From assembly GCF_902459565.1 (NCBI RefSeq), contig NZ_CABPSN010000004.1, positions 248,001 through 312,000 of the forward strand: a DNA stretch of 64,000 nt. Reading direction: 5' to 3'. Under the pieces are notes generated by a model, which searched no databases, was not told where the DNA came from, and saw only the letters and a list, made by a program, of their open reading frames with translations. Source of the stretch: Pandoraea aquatica (lineage in GTDB: Bacteria; Pseudomonadota; Gammaproteobacteria; Burkholderiales; Burkholderiaceae). Positions 17,896-26,247 of this stretch are shown piece after piece (the first letter of the stretch is position 1; each line of letters opens with the position of its first letter). A program made the position numbers and the translations under genes.

Positions 17896-19026
17896 ATGAC
17901 CGCCTCTCAGCGCAAGATCATCCATTGCGACGCCGACTGTTTCTACGCCTCCGTCGAGATGCGGGACGACCCGTCGTTGCGTGGAATACCGCTAGCCGTT
18001 GGCGGCCAGCCGGATCAGCGCGGTGTGGTGGCAACCTGCAATTACGAAGCACGCGCCTTTGGGGTGCGTTCGGCCATGCCGTCCGCGCAGGCCGTCAAAT
18101 TGTGTCCCGACTTGCGCATCATCCCGCCGTCGATGCATCGGTATCAGGAAGCGTCGAAGCGGATCATGGCGATCTATCGCGATTACACGGATCTGGTCGA
18201 GCCGTTGTCGCTGGACGAGGCCTATCTCGACGTTACCGACAGTCAGCACTGCGGTGGTTCGGCCACGTTGATTGCGCGCGAGATCCGTGCGCGTATCGCC
18301 GATGAAGTCGGGTTGACCGTGTCGGCCGGCGTCGCTCCCAACAAATTCATCGCCAAAATCGCCAGCGACTGGCGTAAGCCTGACGGCATGTTCGTCGTGA
18401 AGCCTGCCGAGGTGGACGCGTTCGTCGCCGTACTGCCAGTCGAGCGCCTGTTTGGCGTGGGCAAGGTGACGGCGGAAAAGTTGCGGGCGCTGGGCGTCGA
18501 TTCCTGCGGTGATCTGCGCAGCCATTCGCTGGCCGATCTGACCGAGCGTTTCGGCGTGTTCGGGCAGAAGCTGTTCGAGCGCTGTCGCGGGATCGACATG
18601 CGGGAGGTCAGCCCGGATCGCGAGCGAAAATCGATCAGCGTCGAGACGACGTACACGCGCGACCTGCGCACACTGGCAGAGTGCGAAGTGGCGCTGGCAC
18701 CGTTGCTTGATCAGTTGTCCGAGCGAATCGGACGTGCACGTCGCAGCGAGCCATTGGCGATTGCGAAGGTCTTCGTCAAGATTCGTTTTGCCGATTTCTC
18801 GCGCACGACTGCCGAGGCAGGCGCATTGGGTGTCGATCCGGCGCAATGCCGGGAGCTGCTGGCGGAAGCTGTGGGGCGTAAGCGGCGTCCGGTGCGGTTA
18901 ATGGGCGTTGGGGTACGTTTGCTCGAAGCGCAGGCGGCACGTCAGTTGCGCCTGTTTGACGACTGGGACGAGAGCGCGTCCCTCACGCCGTCTGCATCGG
19001 GTGATAATGCATCAACGGAAACTTAG
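17896..19026 (+). CDS. dinB: DNA polymerase IV (Y-family translesion polymerase)
   Basis: A 376-residue Y-family polymerase. The palm carboxylates are present: Asp12 in HCDADCFYASVEM and Asp107/Glu108 in PLSLDEAYLDVT. Tyr17 is the probable steric gate that excludes ribonucleotides. The helix-hairpin-helix thumb (LPVERLFGVGKVTAEKLRALG) and a little-finger domain follow. The C-terminus lacks an obvious QLxLF beta-clamp motif but has RQLRLFDDW, which should serve as one. An earlier in-frame ATG (17860) overlaps the LexA box, so ATG 17896 is the sensible start. SOS-induced by the adjacent box. Confidence 0.95.
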   Translation: MTASQRKIIHCDADCFYASVEMRDDPSLRGIPLAVGGQPDQRGVVATCNYEARAFGVRSAMPSAQAVKLCPDLRIIPPSMHRYQEASKRIMAIYRDYTDLVEPLSLDEAYLDVTDSQHCGGSATLIAREIRARIADEVGLTVSAGVAPNKFIAKIASDWRKPDGMFVVKPAEVDAFVAVLPVERLFGVGKVTAEKLRALGVDSCGDLRSHSLADLTERFGVFGQKLFERCRGIDMREVSPDRERKSISVETTYTRDLRTLAECEVALAPLLDQLSERIGRARRSEPLAIAKVFVKIRFADFSRTTAEAGALGVDPAQCRELLAEAVGRKRRPVRLMGVGVRLLEAQAARQLRLFDDWDESASLTPSASGDNASTET

Positions 19027-19062
19027 CGGAAACTTAGATCGCGTAGACGAGCGAGGTGAGGG

Positions 19063-19572
19063 ATGGCGGAGATCATCGAAGTCACGTTGCGGCTCACGGC
19101 GGCATTGATTCTCGGCGGACTGGTCGGGCTCAATCGCAATTTGCACCACAAGTCGGTGGGCTTGCGAACGCTCGCCATTGTGTCGTTCGGCTCCGCGTTG
19201 TTCGTGCTGGCGGTCGTGCCGTTTCCGGGCACTGCGTTGCCTTATGACGGCTCGTCCGTGAGCCGGGTGGTGCAGGGTATTGTGGCGGGGATCGGGTTCC
19301 TTGGGGCCGGGTGCATCATCCGGCCGAGTCGCGGTTCCTCCGTGCACGGCTTTACCACGGCGGCGGCACTGTGGAGCACCACAGGCATTGGCATTATCTG
19401 TGGGCTGGGCCGCTGGCATATCGCCCTTGTCGCGATGGTGTTGCTCCTTATCGTGCTGGCAATCGGCGGGCGTATCGAATCGCTCGCGCACCGCTGGCTG
19501 GGGCACGACGAACCGGCGAAGGACTCGCAGAACGAGGACGCGTCGGCGCGGCATGGGCACGACGGCAAGTGA
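19063..19572 (+). CDS. MgtC/SapB family membrane protein
   Basis: A 169-residue membrane protein with four to five membrane segments and the MgtC family core: RLTAALILGGLVGLNRN, HHKSVGLRTLAIVSFGSAL, and VAGIGFLGAGCIIRPS...VHGFTTAAALWSTTGIGIICGLG. It lacks the large C-terminal cytoplasmic domain of virulence MgtC, ending in a short charged tail rich in Asp/His. Family members influence Mg2+ homeostasis or the F-ATPase; the role here is unknown. GAGGTGAGGG gives a good ribosome site. It starts 36 bases after dinB and could be co-transcribed with it. Confidence 0.88.
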   Translation: MAEIIEVTLRLTAALILGGLVGLNRNLHHKSVGLRTLAIVSFGSALFVLAVVPFPGTALPYDGSSVSRVVQGIVAGIGFLGAGCIIRPSRGSSVHGFTTAAALWSTTGIGIICGLGRWHIALVAMVLLLIVLAIGGRIESLAHRWLGHDEPAKDSQNEDASARHGHDGK

Positions 19573-19654
19573 CATCCACGCGGTTGGTGCAGAAGACACA
19601 CATCGTTGCCTCCTCGCCCTCGACGTCATGGGCAAATTCCTGCGGATACCGAAG

Positions 19655-19676
19655 AAAAATGCCCGCCGAAGCGGGC
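19655..19676 (-). terminator. Rho-independent terminator reading on the minus strand
   Basis: GCCCGC-CGAA-GCGGGC (19661-19676) is a six-bp stem; on the minus strand the tetraloop is TTCG and the stem is followed by ATTTTT. It probably ends the minus-strand lipoprotein gene about 190 bases away. The remaining non-coding DNA up to 19864 holds one more hairpin (AATCGGG-GCTTG-CCCGATT near 19755) without a T-run. Confidence 0.55.
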
Positions 19677-19864
19677 AAATGACGTTGTCGCAGTACCCCC
19701 AAAAGGACGTAAGAGGGCGATTTCATTTTGGTCACCGGACCATCTTTCGCCAATCGGGGCTTGCCCGATTAGGGAAAGCACGTTCGGGTGACTACGTAAT
19801 CAACGCGCCCCTCGTGCCGCTTTTCTCGTCCGAGTGTTTGAAGCGTGAAGCCCCGCGCGTTGCC

Positions 19865-20329
19865 TCATTGAAGCGCGCGCAACTCCGTCGCTCGGGCGCG
19901 CGCCACCCGCAACCCGTCTGTCTGTAAGGAGAGTGTCGCGGCATCCGCTTGCTGTGCGGCATCCGCAGGCGTCGTGTACGTCACGATGGCCGCCTGACGT
20001 TCGCGATGGAATCGCTGGGTAATCGGCGCGCATTCGGTGGCGGCTTCGTCGGCCAGTCGAATCGGGTCGGGTACGAGGTTCACGTAGCGCGCGACGTGGC
20101 CATACAGACAGGTGCGGTACTGATCCGCAGCCGCGTCTGCGGCGGCCAGATGGCGCTCGCGCAACGTGGCCGGATCGACGGCCGCGGGGCGTTGTGCAGA
20201 CGCGGTGTTCGTGTGCGCATGAGGGCCCGACGGGGCGGCGCAAGCGGCGAGCACCGCGACAGCGGCAAGGGAACACAGCACCGGGGCTGCGCGGCGGGGA
20301 AAGGCCAAAATCGGAAACTTCCGAGTCAT
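19865..20329 (-). CDS. Predicted small lipoprotein of unknown function
   Basis: A 154-residue protein with a signal sequence (PVLCSLAAVAVLAAC) and lipobox VLAAC, giving a lipidated Cys30. The mature part is Ala-rich and helical (LRERHLAAADAAADQYRTCLYGHVARYVN; FHRERQAAIVTYTTPADAAQQADAATLSLQ), with two further cysteines (in YRTCLYG and TECAPI). No family recognised. It is transcribed away from phrB across a 91-base divergent spacer. Confidence 0.7.
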   Translation of the reverse strand: MTRKFPILAFPRRAAPVLCSLAAVAVLAACAAPSGPHAHTNTASAQRPAAVDPATLRERHLAAADAAADQYRTCLYGHVARYVNLVPDPIRLADEAATECAPITQRFHRERQAAIVTYTTPADAAQQADAATLSLQTDGLRVARARATELRALQ

Positions 20330-20420
20330 GAGGTAATCGAGGCCGATGGCGTAAAGTCCACGATCTCGCTATGGTACGGGATTTGACGGATCCGGCGCGT
20401 CCCTGCTGCGCCAATCAGAC

Positions 20421-21917
20421 ATGAGCGAATTTCAAAAAGGGCTGGTATGGCTGCGGCGCGATCTGCGCTGCACCGACAACGCGACGCTGGCACAGGCGCT
20501 TGCGACCTGCGGCGAAGTGTCCGTCGTGTTCGTCTTCGATACGACGATTCTCGGCGGATTACCGCGAGACGACCGTCGCGTCGCATTCATCCACGACAGC
20601 GTCAGCGAATTGGCGCAGACGTTGGCGAGCATGGGGGGCGGGTTGATCGTTCGGCATGGCGACCCGACCAAGGAGATTCCCGCGCTGGCGAAGTCGCTCG
20701 GGGTACAGGCTGTTTTTGCCGGGCGGGATTACGAGCCGGACGCCGTCAGACGGGATCGATCGGTCGCCCGCTCGCTGGAAGCCCTGGACATTGCCTTCGA
20801 GGCGGTCAAGGACCAGGTGATTTTCGACACGAGCGAGATTCTGACGGCGCAGGGAGAGCCTTACAGTGTTTTCACCCCCTACTCGCGTGCCTGGTTGAAG
20901 CAGGTGCGTCCGGTCGATCTTGCCCCGCACGGTCGGAAGACGGATTCCCAGCGGCTCGCGAAGCCGTCCCATGGACCCGGGGAGGTGCCGTCGCTGGCAT
21001 CGCTGGGCTTCGAAGTACCCGACACACGCCGTATGGCCATTGCTGCGGGCGAGTCGGGCGCAAGGCAGTTGCTGGACGATTTCCTGCCGCGCATGGCGCA
21101 CTATCACGAACGGCGCGATTACCCTGCGGTCCGTGGTCCGAGCTATCTGTCCGTGCATCTGCGCTTCGGTACGGTGTCGATCCGCACGTTGGCCCGGGAG
21201 GCGCACGCCGCGATGCTCAAGGGCGGGGACGCGGGCAACGGCGCGAAAACATGGCTAAGCGAGCTGATCTGGCGCGAGTTCTATTTCATGATCCTGCATC
21301 ATCACCCGGAGGTCGTCGGTCACGCGTTCAAGCCGGCTTACGATGCCATCGAGTGGGCCACGGGCGATGCAGCCGATGCCGATTTCAAGGCGTGGTGCGA
21401 GGGGCGCACGGGCTATCCACTGGTGGACGCGGCCATGCGTCAGATCAACCAGACCGGCTATATGCACAACAGACTGCGCATGGTGACGGCCAGCTTTTTG
21501 GTCAAGGACCTTGGCATCGACTGGCGCCGCGGCGAGGCGTATTTCGCGCGTCACCTGAACGATTTCGATTTGTCCGCGAACAATGGCGGATGGCAATGGG
21601 CCGCTTCCACCGGGTGCGACGCCCAGCCGTACTTCCGCATCTTCAATCCGATCACCCAGTCCGAGAAGTTCGACCCCGAAGGGCGCTTTATCCGGAAGTA
21701 CGTGCCCGAACTGGCGAACCTGTCCGACAAGGCCATCCACGCACCCTGGCGTACCGATGCCCAGACGCTGGCCGACGCCAACGTGGCGCTCGGACGCGAC
21801 TACCCGCAACCGGTGGTGGCCCACGACGTGGCCCGTAAGGAGACGCTGGCGAGATATGCGGTCGTCAAGACGCCGACGGTCTCGTCCCGGCCGGCAGGCA
21901 GTGACGATGAGGATTAA
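20421..21917 (+). CDS. phrB: Deoxyribodipyrimidine photolyase
   Basis: A 498-residue class I CPD photolyase, which splits cyclobutane pyrimidine dimers using blue light and FADH-. The N-terminal Rossmann antenna domain starts KGLVWLRRDLRCTDNATLAQAL. The C-terminal FAD domain contains GPSYLSVHLRFGTVSIRTL, WLSELIWREFYFMILHHHP, YPLVDAAMRQINQTGYMHNRLRMVTASFLVKDL and NNGGWQWAASTGCDAQPYFRIFNP, the last being the DNA/FAD signature. Length is normal. A weak candidate ribosome site precedes ATG 20421. Confidence 0.95.
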   Translation: MSEFQKGLVWLRRDLRCTDNATLAQALATCGEVSVVFVFDTTILGGLPRDDRRVAFIHDSVSELAQTLASMGGGLIVRHGDPTKEIPALAKSLGVQAVFAGRDYEPDAVRRDRSVARSLEALDIAFEAVKDQVIFDTSEILTAQGEPYSVFTPYSRAWLKQVRPVDLAPHGRKTDSQRLAKPSHGPGEVPSLASLGFEVPDTRRMAIAAGESGARQLLDDFLPRMAHYHERRDYPAVRGPSYLSVHLRFGTVSIRTLAREAHAAMLKGGDAGNGAKTWLSELIWREFYFMILHHHPEVVGHAFKPAYDAIEWATGDAADADFKAWCEGRTGYPLVDAAMRQINQTGYMHNRLRMVTASFLVKDLGIDWRRGEAYFARHLNDFDLSANNGGWQWAASTGCDAQPYFRIFNPITQSEKFDPEGRFIRKYVPELANLSDKAIHAPWRTDAQTLADANVALGRDYPQPVVAHDVARKETLARYAVVKTPTVSSRPAGSDDED

Positions 21918-22226
21918 GTCCCCGGTTCACCCCGATACGTGTATACCCCGGTCAACTTTTTCGATTGTCGGCCGTTTATACGGTTATGGCACGCAAGAGG
22001 CCTGGGCTTCGGTATCGGTTCGCAACGTCGGGGGGCGTTAGTGGGCGTCAGGGAGGAAGCAGTAAAACAATAGCGATGTGCTCAAAATGCTCTGAAATGA
22101 GCAAGGGCAGGCCAAAACCACACGGGGAAGCTTGGAGAAAATCCTTCGCCGCACAGACGGTAGCTTCGAACCACGGGGTTCGCGTTGAGCGAGTGCCCGG
22201 AACGTCAGCGTTCCGGGTATTTTTTT
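21918..22226 (+). ncRNA. Candidate small RNA or long phrB 3' UTR with intrinsic terminator
   Basis: A 309-base stretch with no convincing gene but ordered hairpins: GCTCA (22080-22084) with TGAGC (22098-22102); GAAGCT (22127-22132) with AGCTTC (22162-22167); CGAACC (22167-22172) with GGTTCG (22177-22182), sharing one base with the previous stem; and a terminal hairpin with a T-run at 22196-22226. The terminator reads on the plus strand only and lies about 280 bases after phrB, far for a simple gene end. I found no convincing promoter, so processing from the phrB message is as likely as an independent small RNA. It matches no RNA family I recognise. Confidence 0.35.
22196..22226 (+). terminator. 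Strong Rho-independent terminator
   Basis: CCCGGAACG (22196-22204) pairs with CGTTCCGGG (22209-22217) through TCAG and is followed by TATTTTTTT. The T-run overlaps the stop codon of the convergent urea transporter gene. On the minus strand the hairpin is not followed by T residues, so it terminates plus-strand transcription. Confidence 0.85.
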
Positions 22227-23172
22227 ATGCGTCGTCAGCGCGTCGGTCCGGCCGCGCCCTAGCCGTCACCGCCAGCACGATCCACACGGCCAGATTGAAC
22301 GGCAACGTGAAGTACGGCCATCCGCGCGGGGTTAGCCAACCGCCCAGAATCACGCAAATCACCGCCGCGAGTGCGGCACCGGTGAGCCGCATTGTGGGGC
22401 GGCGTGCAAAAACGCCAAGACCCAGGGCGGCGAGGAAGGCATTGATGCCGACACCGCCCGCCTGCGCTGCCAATGACGGCCAACTAGAAGCCACAACGAC
22501 GAAAATCCCCCAGACCACCCCCCCGGACGCGAGCGCCCACACGGTCGCACGGGCATTCCAGAGCGCCAGCAAGTACCACGTCAGCAGGCCCAGCACCAGC
22601 GGTGCAACGAAGACGACCTGTCCCACGGAGCAGAACACGAAGCCCGGCGAGCCCACATCGCAAGCGTTTGAACCGATGCGTGGCACGAGTTCGAGCCACG
22701 GCAGCATGGCCCATGTGAGTGCCATGACCCCGACGAACGGTCCCGTCAGGGTGGGAAGTCCGCGTCGGACAAGGGCGGCCGTTGCCATGACCGTCAGGGC
22801 GACACAGACCGCCATCCACGCGGCGAACATCGCGTCCAGCTGCCACAGGGCACCAAAGGCAATCCCCGTCAGCGCGCCGTTGTAGCCGAACAGGCCTGTG
22901 TGACGTTGCGCATGCGGCAAGCGCATCGCGATGGCGACACCCGATGCGGCGACGCTGGCAACCAGTCCGGTCACGGCAGCCGCCAGATCGGAGAGGGCCA
23001 GCACGGCCAGCAGCAACGCACCGATGCCTGCCGACGGAATGAAGTAGATTTGCGCGAAGTTGGCCATCGTTCCGCGTATTTCGCCGATCAGCCAATGATG
23101 TTGAACGGTGGGCGAAGGCGTGCTCATTGAAGCAGGCGATGCCGGAACGGACGAATGACGGGGCAGGGACAT
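22225..23172 (-). CDS. Urea transporter (UT family)
   Basis: A 315-residue inner-membrane channel of the UT/Yut family that passes urea down its gradient. The family signature GLFGYNGALTGIAFGAL is present in the first half, and a matching second half (GGVGINAFLAALGLGVFARRPT...LTLPF-like YFTLPFNLAVWIVL) shows the internal repeat. About ten membrane segments. The start is uncertain: ATG 23172 is used here, ATG 23127 also fits, and neither has a clear Shine-Dalgarno. No urease genes are visible in the window. Convergent with phrB and its terminator. Confidence 0.85.
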   Translation of the reverse strand: MSLPRHSSVPASPASMSTPSPTVQHHWLIGEIRGTMANFAQIYFIPSAGIGALLLAVLALSDLAAAVTGLVASVAASGVAIAMRLPHAQRHTGLFGYNGALTGIAFGALWQLDAMFAAWMAVCVALTVMATAALVRRGLPTLTGPFVGVMALTWAMLPWLELVPRIGSNACDVGSPGFVFCSVGQVVFVAPLVLGLLTWYLLALWNARATVWALASGGVVWGIFVVVASSWPSLAAQAGGVGINAFLAALGLGVFARRPTMRLTGAALAAVICVILGGWLTPRGWPYFTLPFNLAVWIVLAVTARARPDRRADDA

Positions 23173-23411
23173 GATGGTGGCGATGGATCGGGCGAGGCGG
23201 ATAACCAGCGCGCAATCGAACACTGCGACCGCTACCTGTCGCGACATTGCGAATGGAGCGAGCGAATGCAGCGAGCGAACAAAGCGCGACGCTGAGCCTT
23301 GGGCGCGAGATTACGCCGAACCCCGATAGCCGTGAGCGTTGCCTCGTTATAGTCGGTATTGCGGATTCCGACGGCCCGAGAGACGCCTTGGCCCGTTGCC
23401 CGCCAAAATGC

Positions 23412-23441
23412 AAAAGCCCGCGCTTGAGGGCGCGGGCTTTT
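23412..23441. terminator. Bidirectional terminator downstream of glnS
   Basis: AAAAGCCCGCGC (23412-23423) pairs with GCGCGGGCTTTT (23430-23441) through TTGAGG. T-runs occur on both strands; it sits 22 bases beyond the glnS stop on the minus strand. Confidence 0.85.
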
Positions 23442-23462
23442 GTGGATGACGGCTGAGCGGCT

Positions 23463-25181
23463 TTACTTGCCGCCGCCCTTGGCTGGCTTCACTGCCCAGC
23501 TGTCCTTGAGCGAGACAATACGGTTGAACACCGGTTTGCCCGGGGCCGAATCGTGACGATCCGCCACGAAATAGCCGTGACGCTCGAACTGCACGCGATC
23601 GTCCGGCGCAAAGTTCAGCATGCCCGGTTCGACATAGGCCTGCGTCACACGCTTGGCGTTCGGGTTGAGGGCATCGAGGAAGTTCTTTTCGCCGGCGTCC
23701 GGGTTCGGATCGAGGAACAGACGGTCGTAGATGCGCACTTCCGCCGCCAGCGCGTGCGATGCACTGACCCAGTGAATGTTGCCCTTGACCTTGTAGTTGT
23801 CTGCGCCGGGCGTGCCCGAACGGCTGTCTTCGAAGTAGTTGCAATGCACGGCCGTGACGTTGCCGTCTGCATCCGTATCGAAGCCCGTGCATTCCACGAC
23901 ATAACCGTAGCGCAAGCGCACCTTGTTCCCCGGGAACAGACGGAAGAAGCCCTTAACCGGCTCGGCCTGGAAGTCCTCGCGCTCGATCCACAGCTCGCGC
24001 GAGATGGGGAACGTGCGCATGCCGCGCTCCGGAAAGTGCGGGTGCACCGGGGCGTGGCAGTCTTCCTGCTGGCCTTCCGGATAGTTGTCGATGATGAGCT
24101 TGAGCGGATCGAGCACGGCCGTGGCACGCGGTGCCTTCGGGTCGAGGTCGTCGCGCAGGGCTTGCTCGAGAATGCTCATGTCGATCCACGACGCCGATTT
24201 GGCCACGCCAATGCGGTCGCAGAACAATTGCAGGCTCTCGGGCGTGAAGCCCCGGCGGCGCAGGCCAACAAGCGTGGGCATACGCGGATCGTCCCAGCCG
24301 TCGACGTACTTCTCGTCGACCAGCTGACGCAGTTTGCGCTTGCTCGTGATCGCGTACGTCAGTTGCAGACGGGCGAATTCGATCTGCTGCGGCGTCGGGC
24401 GCGAGAACATGCCCGCCTCGGCCAGCTCGCCGAGCACCCAGTCGTAGAACGGACGCTGATCTTCGAACTCCAGCGTGCACAGGCTGTGCGTGATGTTCTC
24501 GATGGCGTCTTCGAGCGGGTGAGCGTAGGTGTACATCGGGTAGATGCACCATGCGTCGCCCGTGCGGTGGTGATGCGCGTGACGGATACGGTAGATGGCG
24601 GGGTCGCGCAGGTTGATGTTCGGCGATGCCATGTCGATCTTCGCGCGCAGCACGTGCGTGCCGTCGGCGAATTCGCCCGCGCGCATGCGACGGAACAGGT
24701 CGAGGTTTTCCTCGACCGAGCGATTGCGGAACGGCGAATCCTTACCCGGCTCCACGAGCGTGCCGCGGTTGGCGCGCATGTCGTCGGCGCTTTGGCTGTC
24801 GACGTAGGCCTTTCCGCGCTGGATCAGGATCTCGGCCGCCTGATAAAGCTGCTCGAAGTAGTCGCTGGCGAAATAGAGGTGTTCCTTCTGCGGCGTCTGA
24901 TAGCTGAAACCGAGCCACTTGACCATATCGATGATCGAGTCGACGTATTCGGTTTCTTCCTTCTCGGGATTGGTGTCGTCAAAGCGCAGGTGGCACACGC
25001 CACCGTAATCACGCGCCATGCCGAAGTTCACGCAGATCGCCTTGGCGTGACCGATGTGCAGATAGCCGTTGGGCTCCGGCGGGAAGCGCGTTTCGACGCG
25101 CTGGCCCCATTTGCCCGAGCGGTTGTCTTCGTCAATGATGTTGCGGATGAAATTGGATGCCGCGTTCAGCTCTGTGCTCAT
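23463..25181 (-). CDS. glnS: Glutaminyl-tRNA synthetase
   Basis: A 572-residue class I aminoacyl-tRNA synthetase that charges tRNA-Gln. The HIGH motif is in PPEPNGYLHIGHAKAICVNFG, followed by CHLRFDDTNPEKEETEYVDSI; the KMSKS-equivalent is TSKRKLRQLVDEKYVDGWDDPRMPT. A C-terminal anticodon-binding beta-barrel region contains EREDFQAEPVKGFFRLFPGNKVRLRYGYV. MSTELNAASNF at 25181 is the natural start; the longer frame back to 25334 adds sequence unlike the family. The last residues are basic (KPAKGGGK). Ends at a good terminator. Confidence 0.97.
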   Translation of the reverse strand: MSTELNAASNFIRNIIDEDNRSGKWGQRVETRFPPEPNGYLHIGHAKAICVNFGMARDYGGVCHLRFDDTNPEKEETEYVDSIIDMVKWLGFSYQTPQKEHLYFASDYFEQLYQAAEILIQRGKAYVDSQSADDMRANRGTLVEPGKDSPFRNRSVEENLDLFRRMRAGEFADGTHVLRAKIDMASPNINLRDPAIYRIRHAHHHRTGDAWCIYPMYTYAHPLEDAIENITHSLCTLEFEDQRPFYDWVLGELAEAGMFSRPTPQQIEFARLQLTYAITSKRKLRQLVDEKYVDGWDDPRMPTLVGLRRRGFTPESLQLFCDRIGVAKSASWIDMSILEQALRDDLDPKAPRATAVLDPLKLIIDNYPEGQQEDCHAPVHPHFPERGMRTFPISRELWIEREDFQAEPVKGFFRLFPGNKVRLRYGYVVECTGFDTDADGNVTAVHCNYFEDSRSGTPGADNYKVKGNIHWVSASHALAAEVRIYDRLFLDPNPDAGEKNFLDALNPNAKRVTQAYVEPGMLNFAPDDRVQFERHGYFVADRHDSAPGKPVFNRIVSLKDSWAVKPAKGGGK

Positions 25182-25346
25182 GCCTGTCCAGTGTTCGGAG
25201 TTTGGCGAATATTCTACCGTACCGCATTGCACCACGGGCGAGCGTCTGATCGGGCGTCGACGCGGCATCACACCGTAATGCCGGTCGTCCAGGTTCGGAT
25301 TCGATGGATTCGGGGCCGCGCAGGCCCGAATCACGGCATCAGGTCA

Positions 25347-25547
25347 TCAGGTCGTTTGCACCGTGGTGCGCTGGATCGGCCAACTGGCGTATGACAGGAG
25401 CCACAGGGAGACGACGTTCACGACCGGAATGAACGCCAGCACCGTGAACCAGGGGGAGAAGCCGAGCCGGGTGAGAATTCGCCATACAGGGAAGCCGATG
25501 AGCACGATGCTGACGAGCAGAGCAAGAAAGCCTGACGAGTTAGCCAT
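25347..25547 (-). CDS. Small membrane protein of unknown function
   Basis: A 66-residue protein with two membrane segments (GFLALLVSIVLIGFPVWRIL and WFTVLAFIPVVNVVSLWLLSYASW). GGGAGA upstream with seven-base spacing supports ATG 25547 over an in-frame start eight codons earlier. The pattern of two short hydrophobic helices with a Trp/Pro-rich loop occurs in many uncharacterised Burkholderiales proteins. Function unknown. It lies upstream of glnS on the same strand, 165 bases away. Confidence 0.7.
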   Translation of the reverse strand: MANSSGFLALLVSIVLIGFPVWRILTRLGFSPWFTVLAFIPVVNVVSLWLLSYASWPIQRTTVQTT

Positions 25548-25731
25548 GAGATGTCTCCCGAAGCGCCCCACCCATTGCAGGGCGTACCGGCAGTATAGGC
25601 AGACGGGCAGGCGGCTTTGCCCGGCTTCCCAACGGTTCCCGGATTGTGTCCTATCCTGAAAACACTGCCGGTCGCGCCGGTGGGACCCATCTCGCTAATC
25701 TCGCTATGGGGCCCCCTCATGGGAGGACGTC

Positions 25732-26247
25732 ATGGAACTGCATCTCAGCTCGCATCGCTATACCCACCGCTCGCCCGACTGGGCGGCGGCCGCCGTCGCC
25801 GGCTTTGTCGCCTGCGCTTTCTTTTCCGCTGTCGAAATGCTCATGGTGCTGCTCGTCTCGGGGCAGAGCCCGTGGGTGCCGCCCCGCATGGTGGCCGCCA
25901 TCGTGCTCGGCCCTGGCATCCTCTCGCAGCCCGCAACGTTCGACGTGTCGATCGTCGCCATGGCGCTGATGGTGCATGCGGCCATCGGTGTCGTGCTCGG
26001 CGTGGTTCTCGGGGCCATCATTGCGCCGTTCCGACTGGATTCGGATGTGGTCACGGTGTCGATTGCAGGTGGCGTCTTCGGGCTGGTCGTGTACGTCGTC
26101 AATTTCTATGTGATGACGCAGATGTTTCCGTGGTTCACCGAGTCGCGTGGCTGGACGATGCTGGCGGGGCACATCATCTTCGGTGCGTTCGCGGGGTACA
26201 TGTACTGGGTGTTACGCCAGATGGAGGAGCGGGCTGAGACCGCCTGA
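25732..26247 (+). CDS. Conserved-looking membrane protein of unknown function
   Basis: A 171-residue protein with four membrane segments: AAAVAGFVACAFFSAVEMLMVLLVSG, VSIVAMALMVHAAIGVVLGVVLGAII, VSIAGGVFGLVVYVVNFYVMTQMFPWF and TMLAGHIIFGAFAGYMYWVL. The N-terminus is His/Ser-rich and cytoplasmic. GGGAGG gives a clear ribosome site. I recognise no named domain. It is divergent from the small membrane protein gene and stands alone before a long non-coding stretch. Confidence 0.75.
   Translation: MELHLSSHRYTHRSPDWAAAAVAGFVACAFFSAVEMLMVLLVSGQSPWVPPRMVAAIVLGPGILSQPATFDVSIVAMALMVHAAIGVVLGVVLGAIIAPFRLDSDVVTVSIAGGVFGLVVYVVNFYVMTQMFPWFTESRGWTMLAGHIIFGAFAGYMYWVLRQMEERAETA

Noticed and set aside
22160-22190. 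CGAACC-ACGG-GGTTCG as a tRNA T-arm
   Set aside because: No acceptor stem, anticodon arm or D-arm can be drawn around it.
23553-25394. A 613-codon open frame on the plus strand opposite glnS
   Set aside because: It mirrors glnS codon by codon; its translation is His/Arg/Val-rich without any family pattern. High G+C third positions make such antisense frames common.
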